The translations under genes and the position numbers were made by a program. The notes below the pieces were generated by a model. That model was not told the DNA's origin and did not search any database. It saw only the letters and a list, made by a program, of their open reading frames with translations. From Actinomycetales bacterium (lineage in GTDB: Bacteria > Actinomycetota > Actinomycetes > Propionibacteriales > Nocardioidaceae), in NCBI GenBank assembly GCA_012513165.1, contig JAAZCT010000311.1, forward strand, positions 1 to 16,354: DNA of 16,354 bases, given 5' to 3'. Of the stretch, positions 1 through 6,865 are shown in pieces. Positions within the stretch are counted from its first letter, which is position 1; every line of letters starts with the position of its first letter.

Positions 1-1665
1 GACCTAAACATCGGGATCTATACCTACGCCGGGTCCGGTGTCGATGTGGCCGCATACGAGACCTTTACGCCATTGAGTTTCACGGGCGAATTCAAGAACC
101 CAACTCCTAAGCCGAGCCAGCCGTCTAGCTCGAAAGCCGCGGCAGGCAGCCTCACGTGGGGAATTTCATCAGGGTGGGTCAACTATGTTTCCAGCTCCGT
201 CACCGATGGGAGAATCACCACGAAGGGTGGTGTGAAGCGCTCAGGAGGAAACTTCGTTTTCACCCAGAAGTCCACAACGGCAACGCCACCGTCAGCCATC
301 GGAACCACCACCTACAACGGTTCGGTCAACGTGTACGGTCACTCGGGCGTCATGAACGTGACACTTAACCAACCGGCCGTGCGCGTGATTGACGCCAATC
401 GCGCAGTTCTCTCTGCTCAAGTGGCAGGCAAGGGTCGGGTCGACGTAGTCAGCGTCGATCTCGGCAGTGCCCGAAAGAGCACAACGAAGGGGACCGTGAC
501 GTACAGCGGTGCACGCACTACGGTCACCGCCCGTGGCGCGAAGGACGTCTTTGAAGGTTTCTACGACGCGGGCAAGAGGATCGACGACCTGACCTTCACC
601 GTCGGTGCAAACTCTCAAGCGAGCAACGCGTCGAGTACCTCCGGGTCCGCCGCCGCGAATCGGGCTTGGACTCCACCTGATACACCGCCGGCTTCCGAAG
701 GCTTGAACCTCTCGGCCACTGACGTGAAGCCAGGCGAAACCATCACCGCTTCGGCAAGCGGATTCGTGCCAGGTGAGAAAGACATCAAGGTTGTTGTCTA
801 CTCCAAGCCGACTGTGCTGGCACTGGATGTCCAAGCCGATGCCACAGGTCGTGCCACGTGGACCGGAGTATTGCCGGGGCTAGACGCTGGAGAACACACG
901 TTGACATTCCAGGGTTCCAAGAACTTCGGGGCCGTGCTCAACGTGATCGATGAAGATATCATCGGCAAGTGTGAGGTCACCGACGCCCGCCTGAACTGGG
1001 GTCTCAAAGAGCAATTCCGTTCCTATGTTTCTGGCTCGATCGCCCGTGGCGATTGGAAAGCCTACGATGGCGCCGAATACAAGACGCCAGAGTTCATCTG
1101 GTCGGCTGGCTCCGGCAGCGTTGACTCGCAACAAGGGCAGATCGAGTTCACGGGAGCAGTGGACTTCAACGGTCACGGTGGAGCACTCGACATGACGATC
1201 AACAACCCGAAGATCGTCTTCGAAGGATCCAACAACGCCACGCTCGTGCTTGACTATGCGGCGAGCGATATCGGCGACGCGATCGCCGGCAAAGGCAAGA
1301 AGGAAGCTTCGCCGCAGACGCCATTCGTCAGTATGGAACTGGACGCAGCCACACGGGAAGTCTCCGGAAACACGGTTGTGCTCACGAACATTCCGACTCG
1401 ACTGCTCGGCCCAGGCGCGGCGCTGCTGACCCAATATGGAGAAGGCGAATCCTTCGACGATGCGACCTTGGTCTATACCGTTTCAGATGGTTGCGATCCT
1501 GAAGCAGCCGTTTCGAAGAAGGCAGTCGCTTCGATTTCGAAAGAAGTCAAGCCGCCGCAAAACCCGCTGCCCATCGCTTGGATTGCCGGAGGAACGGTTG
1601 CGGTCCTCGCGCTGCTGCTCGGTGCAGCCGTGTGGTTAATTCGTCGCAGGCTGGTGTATACGTGA
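1..1665 (+). CDS. htaA: HtaA-domain haem receptor, membrane anchored (5' end missing)
   Basis: The reading frame is open to the window edge, so this is the C-terminal 554 residues; the GTG at 46 is probably not the true start. Numbering from the first whole codon, an HtaA domain spans about 48-205, an Ig-like linker about 232-316, and a second HtaA domain about 325-498. Both HtaA domains keep the tyrosine and histidine used for haem binding in the corynebacterial family: Tyr62 (WVNYV) and His114 (YGHSG), then Tyr342 (FRSYV) and His392 (NGHGG). Cys324 and Cys498 bracket only the second domain and could form a disulfide. The C-terminus has a Lys/Pro-rich stalk, one hydrophobic segment (about 523-547) and a basic tail, so the protein should face outward from the membrane. 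It overlaps hmuT by 4 bases (GTGA). Two haem domains plus a tail anchor directly before hmuT match corynebacterial htaA. The inferred role is to take haem from host proteins and pass it to HmuT. Confidence 0.9.
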   Translation, partial: DLNIGIYTYAGSGVDVAAYETFTPLSFTGEFKNPTPKPSQPSSSKAAAGSLTWGISSGWVNYVSSSVTDGRITTKGGVKRSGGNFVFTQKSTTATPPSAIGTTTYNGSVNVYGHSGVMNVTLNQPAVRVIDANRAVLSAQVAGKGRVDVVSVDLGSARKSTTKGTVTYSGARTTVTARGAKDVFEGFYDAGKRIDDLTFTVGANSQASNASSTSGSAAANRAWTPPDTPPASEGLNLSATDVKPGETITASASGFVPGEKDIKVVVYSKPTVLALDVQADATGRATWTGVLPGLDAGEHTLTFQGSKNFGAVLNVIDEDIIGKCEVTDARLNWGLKEQFRSYVSGSIARGDWKAYDGAEYKTPEFIWSAGSGSVDSQQGQIEFTGAVDFNGHGGALDMTINNPKIVFEGSNNATLVLDYAASDIGDAIAGKGKKEASPQTPFVSMELDAATREVSGNTVVLTNIPTRLLGPGAALLTQYGEGESFDDATLVYTVSDGCDPEAAVSKKAVASISKEVKPPQNPLPIAWIAGGTVAVLALLLGAAVWLIRRRLVYT

Positions 1666-2771
1666 ACAAACCGAAACGGTTAGCCGCCCTAATCGTCACA
1701 GCCTTCATGGTTGTGACGATTTCGGCGTGTACGGGGGCCACTGATAACAACAACCCCGATGCCACTCCGACTGCAGTTACGCCACTGTCGGAAATGACTG
1801 TCCCAAGCGACCCTCGAACCCTCACGGGGCCAAACACTGCAGCACTTGGCGATCGGCACATCGAACCCATCGCGAAAGCGACCAAACCGGTTCTGCCAGT
1901 GACGGTGACCTCCTATGACAAGAACGGCGAAACCAAAGTCACGGTGAAGGACACCTCACGGGTGGTCGCCTTCGACATGGCCGGATCAATCTCCTCTACC
2001 GTGTGGGGGCTCGGCCAAGGCAAGCGACTCGTCGGCAGAGATATCACCGCAGATTTTCCGGGAGCCGACAAACTTCCCGTTGTCACCAAAGAAGGGCACT
2101 CGATCGACATCGAGTCGGTGATCGAACTGCGGCCAACACTCGTTCTGACCGACGGCACCATCGGTCCGATCGACGTGGTCGAACAACTGCGTGACGTCGG
2201 CATCCCCGTCGTGTTCATCAAGAACGACCCGAGTTTCGCTGGCGCGGCCAGCCTCGCAGAGCAAGTGGGGGTGGCGTTGGGCGTTCCACAAATTGGCGCC
2301 GACCTCTCGAAGCGGATCACCGATGAAGTCGAAGACGTCAAACAACAAATCGCCCGTTTCGTGCCCGAAAACCCTTCCAAACAGCTGCGAATGGTGTTCC
2401 TCTATATCCGTGGAAACTCGGGCGTCTACTATTTGTTTGGCACTGAATCCGGTGCAGACGACTTAATTGACGCATTGGGCGGTATCGACGTGGCATCCGA
2501 CATGGGCTGGAAAGGAATGCGTCCGATGACGGACGAAGCGCTCGTCAAAGCACGTCCGGACGTCGTCTTGACGATGACTCACGGGCTCGAATCCACTGAT
2601 GGCGTGGCCGGTCTGATCGACGCAAAACCAGCAATCGCGTTGACCGAAGCAGGGAAGAACAGTCGGATTATCGACATGGCCGACGGCGACGTGATGTCGT
2701 TCGGCCCGCGGTCTGCGCGTGTAGTTGAGGCTCTGGCGAGAGCGGTGTATTCGCCAGGAAAAGGTTCCTGA
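1662..2771 (+). CDS. hmuT: Haem ABC transporter substrate-binding lipoprotein HmuT
   Basis: 369 residues from the GTG at 1662, which overlaps the htaA stop by 4 bases. This start gives a proper lipoprotein signal: a basic N-terminus (NKPKRL), a hydrophobic core, and lipobox ISAC with Cys23 as the lipidated residue. An in-frame start further upstream (1578) would put the signal peptide in the middle of the protein and is rejected. The mature part is a class III periplasmic-binding-protein fold (RVVAFD, LRPTLVLTD, IPVVFI, ARPDVVLTMTHG). His146 (EGHSID) and Tyr248 with Arg250 (LYIRG) fit the His/Tyr axial ligands and the Arg supporting the Tyr reported for corynebacterial HmuT, with very similar spacing. 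The role is to bind haem on the outer face of the membrane and deliver it to HmuUV. Family assignment is firm; haem as ligand rests on these residues and the neighbours. Confidence 0.93.
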   Translation: MNKPKRLAALIVTAFMVVTISACTGATDNNNPDATPTAVTPLSEMTVPSDPRTLTGPNTAALGDRHIEPIAKATKPVLPVTVTSYDKNGETKVTVKDTSRVVAFDMAGSISSTVWGLGQGKRLVGRDITADFPGADKLPVVTKEGHSIDIESVIELRPTLVLTDGTIGPIDVVEQLRDVGIPVVFIKNDPSFAGAASLAEQVGVALGVPQIGADLSKRITDEVEDVKQQIARFVPENPSKQLRMVFLYIRGNSGVYYLFGTESGADDLIDALGGIDVASDMGWKGMRPMTDEALVKARPDVVLTMTHGLESTDGVAGLIDAKPAIALTEAGKNSRIIDMADGDVMSFGPRSARVVEALARAVYSPGKGS

Positions 2772-2774
2772 CGA

Positions 2775-3830
2775 ATGCCCTCGGGTCACACCAAACTCAC
2801 GCAGCGCCGCATGATCGTACTGGTTGTGGCGCTCTTGCTGACTTTCGCAGGCGCCATCGCCTCAGCCATGGCAGGTCAACTTCCGGCCTCGTGGACTGAA
2901 GTCATTGGCACGGTTCTGCACTCCGCCGGTTTCAACACCGGCTGGCGGCCCAACGACGAACTGATCGAGCAGACTCTGCTTCAAATCCGCTTCCCGCGCG
3001 TCGCCATGAGCTTGCTGGTGGGTGCGGCCCTGGCGATTGCCGGCGCGGTCATGCAATCGATCTTTGGTAACCCGCTAGCTGAACCAGGCGTAGTGGGCGT
3101 TTCGTCCGGTGCGGCGCTGGGTGCCGCGCTCGCGATCGCTATCGGTATGACCACCTTTGGCGGCTGGTCGATCGCGGTCATGGCTTTCTTGGGTGGTTTC
3201 CTTTCCACTGTCTTGGTGTATGCAACGGCACGGTCTCAGGGGCGCACTGAAGTCGTCACGCTTCTTCTTACCGGCATCGCGATCAACGCTTTTGCAGGCG
3301 CGGGCCTCGCGCTCATGATGTTCTCCGGTGGCGCCGCTGCCCGTGAACAGATCGTCTTTTGGCAACTTGGCTCGATCAATGGTTCGCGGTGGAGTGAGGT
3401 TTTCATCGTGCTCGTGCTCACCGTGCCGGCGATGGTGTGGGTGAGTTTGATGGCGCGTCAGTACGATGTGCTGGCTTTGGGCGAGCGCTCAGCAGCGCAC
3501 CTCGGATTGAACGTTGAGCGACTGCGCGTCATTTCGATTGTTCTCGTCGCTCTGCTGACTGCTGCGGGTGTCGCGTTCGTGGGCATCATCGCGTTCGTTG
3601 GGCTCGTTGTGCCGCACGTGATCCGTATGCTGCTCGGGCCGGGGCACCGTTGGCTCTTGCCGCTGTCAGCTTTGATGGGAGCGTTGCTCTTGGTGTGGGC
3701 GGACTTGTTCGCGCGCACGATTCTTGACGGATCAGACTTGCCCATCGGCATGTTGACCTCGCTGATTGGCGGACCGTTCTTCTTCTACTTGGTGCGTAGC
3801 GCTCGCTCCCGAGCCGGAGGTTGGGCATGA
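2775..3830 (+). CDS. hmuU: Haem ABC transporter permease HmuU (FecCD family)
   Basis: 351 residues, highly hydrophobic with about nine to ten predicted membrane helices, the usual size for FecCD/BtuC permeases. Family hallmarks are clear: FPRVAMSLLVGAALAIAG, then GNPLAEPGVVGVSSGA near residues 95-112, and later VGLVVPHVIRMLLGPGHRW, followed by the C-terminal PIGMLTSLIGGPFF motif. It forms the membrane channel that accepts haem from HmuT and is driven by HmuV. The ATG lies 3 bases after the hmuT stop, preceded by AGGAAAAGG near 2757-2765 as ribosome binding site. It overlaps hmuV by 4 bases (ATGA), so the transporter genes should be made together. A siderophore or cobalamin permease would look similar; the adjoining haem genes decide the substrate. 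Confidence 0.94.
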   Translation: MPSGHTKLTQRRMIVLVVALLLTFAGAIASAMAGQLPASWTEVIGTVLHSAGFNTGWRPNDELIEQTLLQIRFPRVAMSLLVGAALAIAGAVMQSIFGNPLAEPGVVGVSSGAALGAALAIAIGMTTFGGWSIAVMAFLGGFLSTVLVYATARSQGRTEVVTLLLTGIAINAFAGAGLALMMFSGGAAAREQIVFWQLGSINGSRWSEVFIVLVLTVPAMVWVSLMARQYDVLALGERSAAHLGLNVERLRVISIVLVALLTAAGVAFVGIIAFVGLVVPHVIRMLLGPGHRWLLPLSALMGALLLVWADLFARTILDGSDLPIGMLTSLIGGPFFFYLVRSARSRAGGWA

Positions 3831-4609
3831 CGACAGAACAGCCACTCGCGTTTCGCGTTCGCCATGTGAGTTGCGAGCGGGGCGACAACCTCGTGCTCGA
3901 TGACGTGTCGCTGGACGTGAAGTTGGGCCAAATACTCGCGCTTGTAGGGCCCAACGGCGCTGGCAAGTCCACGCTGCTTTCCACGATGTCGGGCGACCTC
4001 AGGCCGACCGCAGGCGCCGTCGAACTGAATGGTTCGGCAATTGAGAATTATTCGGCCAAGCAACTAGCTCGTGAACGGGCGGTCTTGCTGCAAGCCAATA
4101 CGGTGAGTTTCGCGTTCTCGGTGCAAGACGTGGTTCATATGGGTCGCACGCCTTGGATGAAAACGAGCGACGAAGAAACGGACGCACGTTTGTGTGAACA
4201 AGCGATGCGCGACGCCGACGTAGAACATTTGGCGCATCGGAGTTTCCAAGCTTTGTCTGGTGGCGAAAAGGCACGCAGTTCCCTCGCCCGAGTTCTCGCT
4301 CAAGACACGCCGATTGTGTTGCTTGACGAGCCGACGGCGTCCCTCGACCTGCGCCACCAAGAGGACGTGATGGTGGTGGCGAGGCGACTGGCCGATGCTG
4401 GCCGAGCTGTTGTGGTGGTCTTGCATGATTTGTCGCTTGCGGCGGCATGGGCCGATGAAGTAGTGATTCTGGCTGAGGGGCGTCTAGTTCATCACGGGCC
4501 GCCTCAGGACGTTATTACGGCACAAACAGTTCGGTCGGTTTATGGGATCGACGTGCACGTCCTCACGGATCCCTCTGGCCGATTGGTGGTCGTTCCCGAG
4601 CGGGCCTGA
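3827..4609 (+). CDS. hmuV: Haem ABC transporter ATP-binding protein HmuV
   Basis: 260 residues from the ATG at 3827, which overlaps the hmuU stop (ATGA) and has GGAGG at 3816-3820 six bases upstream; a TTG two codons earlier is less likely. All ABC ATPase motifs are present: Walker A GPNGAGKST (about 41-49), Q-loop Gln89, signature LSGGEKAR (about 143-150), Walker B IVLLDEP (about 163-169), D-loop SLDL and H-loop His200. The signature has Glu where many families have Gln; this occurs in haem/siderophore importers and should not abolish activity. It powers HmuU at the inner face of the membrane. The gene closes the htaA-hmuTUV block; no convincing hairpin terminator follows. Confidence 0.95.
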   Translation: MTTEQPLAFRVRHVSCERGDNLVLDDVSLDVKLGQILALVGPNGAGKSTLLSTMSGDLRPTAGAVELNGSAIENYSAKQLARERAVLLQANTVSFAFSVQDVVHMGRTPWMKTSDEETDARLCEQAMRDADVEHLAHRSFQALSGGEKARSSLARVLAQDTPIVLLDEPTASLDLRHQEDVMVVARRLADAGRAVVVVLHDLSLAAAWADEVVILAEGRLVHHGPPQDVITAQTVRSVYGIDVHVLTDPSGRLVVVPERA

Positions 4610-4648
4610 GCCTCCGGATTCTCACAACGTGACACCCCGTCAGATTGG

Positions 4649-4669
4649 TTAAGTTAGGCATGCCAAACT
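4649..4669. promoter_or_regulatory. DtxR/IdeR-like iron box upstream of hmuO
   Basis: The bases 4649-4667 match the 19-base consensus TTAGGTTAGGCTAACCTAA at 14 of 19 positions, with the left half nearly perfect (TTAAGTTAGGC). The centred palindrome AGTTAGGCA/TGCCAAACT (4652-4669) has nine-base arms with one mismatch. It lies 35 bases upstream of hmuO, and a poor promoter can be drawn around it (TTGGTT at 4645-4650, TAGAGG at 4669-4674), so a bound repressor would block transcription. Iron-dependent repression of haem use is the expected logic. The right half deviates, so binding is a prediction. Confidence 0.55.
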
Positions 4670-4703
4670 AGAGGTAGAACTTTTTGACGCACCAAGGAGA
4701 ATC

Positions 4704-5360
4704 ATGACCGCAGTTGTTGAAGAAACTGGCCTCGCCGCACGCATGAAGACTGGCTCCCAAGCCGAGCACACTGAAGCCGAATCTTCTAACTTCATGAACG
4801 CGCTCCTCAAGGGTGAGGTCAACGAACAAGGTTATGCCGATTACCTCGCGGCGCTGCGTCCCGTATATGCCGTACTTGAAGAAGTCAGCGCACAATTGGC
4901 AAACGATCCTGTGGTGGGCACGATGATCGATCCGGGCCTCGACCGTCTGGCGGCCATCGACGCCGACCTCGCTAGCTGGGCACCCGCGGGCACGCCCGAC
5001 GTTTCGAGCGGAGCCGTCGACGCATACGTGGCACGGATTCGCGCCACCCTGGACAACCCGGTACTTTTTGTGGCTCACCATTACACCCGGTATCTGGGCG
5101 ATCTCTCGGGCGGACAAGCGATCGGCGCTTTGCTGGGCCGCGCGTTCGGCATTACTGATGGAACTGGCTTGTCGATGTACAGTTTCGACGCCATCGAGAA
5201 GCCGAAGCCGTACAAGGACGGTTACCGGGCACGTCTCAACGAACTCGCCGTGAGCGACGCCGAAAAAGACGCAATCGTAGATGAAGTGCGCATTGCTTTT
5301 GGTTTGAACAGCGCGCTGTTCATCGAGCTGGGCCGGAATCTAGCGCAATATCAGCGCTGA
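4704..5360 (+). CDS. hmuO: Haem oxygenase (biliverdin-producing), HmuO type
   Basis: 218 residues, close to the usual 215-220 for bacterial haem oxygenases. It opens the haem ring with O2 and electrons, giving biliverdin, CO and ferrous iron in the cytoplasm. The proximal haem ligand is His22 in AEHTEAE. The distal helix carries RYLGDLSGGQ with Gly132, Asp133 and Gly136, corresponding to the Gly-Asp-x-x-Gly that positions oxygen and the proton-relay water network. The ATG at 4704 has a strong site AAGGAGA (4694-4700) with 3 bases between. It follows hmuV after 94 bases with its own predicted iron-controlled promoter, so it may be transcribed both with and separately from the transporter. No electron donor is fused to it. 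Confidence 0.95.
   Translation: MTAVVEETGLAARMKTGSQAEHTEAESSNFMNALLKGEVNEQGYADYLAALRPVYAVLEEVSAQLANDPVVGTMIDPGLDRLAAIDADLASWAPAGTPDVSSGAVDAYVARIRATLDNPVLFVAHHYTRYLGDLSGGQAIGALLGRAFGITDGTGLSMYSFDAIEKPKPYKDGYRARLNELAVSDAEKDAIVDEVRIAFGLNSALFIELGRNLAQYQR
5342..5358 (+). terminator. Weak hairpin at the end of hmuO
   Basis: AGCGC, a 7-base loop and GCGCT form a 5-bp perfect stem overlapping the last hmuO codons, followed by GATTTTCC. A ten-base palindrome TCAGCGCTGA (5351-5360) overlaps it. The stem is short and the T run is poor, so at best it would be an attenuator before the next gene. Confidence 0.25.
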
Positions 5361-5371
5361 TTTTCCTCAGG

Positions 5372-5399
5372 TTGTTTGGCCCAGCCGATAGGGGACAAT
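5372..5399 (+). promoter_or_regulatory. Candidate promoter for the lpdA-like gene
   Basis: TTGTTT (5372-5377), a 16-base spacer and GACAAT (5394-5399) resemble -35 and -10 elements. The -10 ends exactly 6 bases before the GTG start at 5406, so the transcript could begin at the start codon. AGGGGA about 10 bases upstream of the GTG is an alternative ribosome binding site if transcription begins further upstream. Confidence 0.4.
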
Positions 5400-5405
5400 A
5401 GACCT

Positions 5406-6776
5406 GTGACTCATGTGGTAATAATCGGCGGCGGACCTGGCGGATACGAAGCGGCTTTGGTGGCCAGTCGGATTGGCGCAGACGTGACGATCATCGAACG
5501 TGATGGTTGGGGCGGATCGACCGTTCTCACGGACTGCGTGCCGAGTAAGACACTCATTGCAACGTCCGAGTTGCTGACCGAGGTCGCTACGGCAGCCGAG
5601 TTGGGCGTTGAACTCCCCGCGCACGCCCAAGCAGACCTCGCCGCGGTTAACTCCCGCGTCTTGGAACTCGCTCAAGCCCAATCAGACGACATCGCCGAGC
5701 GCTTGACTAGTGCGGGCGTGACGCTGATTCGGGGTACGGCGCGTGTTGAATCACCGGGACTCGTACAAGTCTCGACGGCCGAGGGCGAGTCTCGAATTGA
5801 GGCCTCCGGCATCCTGATCGCTACTGGCGCCTCGCCCCGCACCGTTGCTCAAGCGTTGCCGGACGGCGAACGAGTATTCACATGGGAACAGATTTACGCA
5901 CTCGACGAGCGGCCCGAGCATCTTATCGTGGTGGGTTCGGGCGTAACAGGCGCAGAGTTCGCCAGTGCCTACAGCACGATGGGTATCGACGTCACCCTTA
6001 TTTCCAGCCGAGACCAAGTGCTCCCGGGCGAAGACAGTGATGCAGCGGCCCTCATCGAGGATGTGTTTACCCGCCACGGGATGACGGTCCTAGGGAACTC
6101 GCGGATGGAGTCAGTGGTTCGCGAAGGCGATGACGTGGTGGTGACCCTCACCGATGGTCGAACCATCATCGGATCACACTGCCTGCTGGCTTTGGGCTCG
6201 ATCCCCAACACCCAAGACCTCGGTCTCGAGTCGGTTGGAGTTCGAACCGATGAGTCCGGTTTCGTGATTGTCGACAAAGTCTCGCGCACGTCGGTGCCCG
6301 GAATCTATGCTGCTGGTGATTGCACCGGGGTATTCATGTTGGCTTCGGTCGCGGCCCAGCAAGGCCGTATTGCGATGGCGCATGTGTTGGGCGACGCGGT
6401 CAACCCGCTGAATCTGGAAGTTGTTGCGAGCAACGTGTTCACCACCCCCGAGATCGCGACCGTGGGTTTGACCGAGCAGCAAATCCAAGATCGAGGGTTT
6501 CTGGTAGACGTCGCCATGTTGCCGCTGGCAGCGAACGCCCGGGCCAAGATGCAAGGCATCCACGACGGTTTCGTCAAACTATTTGCGCGGCAGGGGGTGG
6601 GGACGATCATCGGTGGTGTGGTGGTTGGCCCACATGCGAGTGAACTCATTCATCCCGTGGCCTTAGCTGTCACTGCGTCCCTCACCGCCGACCAGTTCGC
6701 TGAGACCTTCACCGTCTATCCGTCCTTGTCGGGATCAATCGGAGAAGCGGCCAGACATCTGCACCGTTACTCATGA
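5406..6776 (+). CDS. lpdA: NAD(P)H:quinone oxidoreductase-type flavoprotein (LpdA-like, lacks one redox cysteine)
   Basis: 456 residues from the GTG at 5406, which places the FAD-binding GGGPGG at residues 8-13; an in-frame TTG ten codons earlier is not supported. The fold is that of dihydrolipoamide dehydrogenase/mercuric reductase: FAD site, a second nucleotide site VVGSGVTGAE, and an FAD motif GIYAAGDCTG. The usual CxxxxC redox disulfide is broken: the sequence reads GGSTVLTDCVPSK, with Cys44 kept and Thr39 where the first Cys should be. The C-terminal motif also lacks the His-x-x-Pro of true lipoamide dehydrogenases, reading YPSLSGSIGEAAR. This matches Mycobacterium tuberculosis LpdA (Rv3303c), shown to reduce quinones rather than lipoamide. 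The substrate here is therefore probably a quinone or other acceptor. It lies 45 bases after hmuO, so a role as electron donor to the haem oxygenase is possible but is inference. Confidence 0.88.
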   Translation: MTHVVIIGGGPGGYEAALVASRIGADVTIIERDGWGGSTVLTDCVPSKTLIATSELLTEVATAAELGVELPAHAQADLAAVNSRVLELAQAQSDDIAERLTSAGVTLIRGTARVESPGLVQVSTAEGESRIEASGILIATGASPRTVAQALPDGERVFTWEQIYALDERPEHLIVVGSGVTGAEFASAYSTMGIDVTLISSRDQVLPGEDSDAAALIEDVFTRHGMTVLGNSRMESVVREGDDVVVTLTDGRTIIGSHCLLALGSIPNTQDLGLESVGVRTDESGFVIVDKVSRTSVPGIYAAGDCTGVFMLASVAAQQGRIAMAHVLGDAVNPLNLEVVASNVFTTPEIATVGLTEQQIQDRGFLVDVAMLPLAANARAKMQGIHDGFVKLFARQGVGTIIGGVVVGPHASELIHPVALAVTASLTADQFAETFTVYPSLSGSIGEAARHLHRYS

Positions 6777-6822
6777 GGGTCGCGGGGTTCGTAATTACAA
6801 CCGTGTAGTTCCGCAGGTCATG

Positions 6823-6843
6823 CCTGAAATGCTGGAATTCAGG
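6823..6843. promoter_or_regulatory. Inverted repeat upstream of the amidase gene
   Basis: CCTGAA and TTCAGG are separated by 9 bases, ending 22 bases before the GTG of the amidase gene, in an 89-base intergenic space that also holds the 8-base palindrome GTAATTAC (6791-6798). It may be an operator or just chance. I see no c-di-AMP riboswitch fold here, although such switches control wall hydrolases in some actinobacteria. Confidence 0.25.
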
Positions 6844-6865
6844 GCAAAAGTGTGATGGAATCACC

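Noticed and set aside
292..1434. Long minus-strand open frames opposite htaA
   Set aside because: They are shadows of the coding frame with no family resemblance and no start signals.
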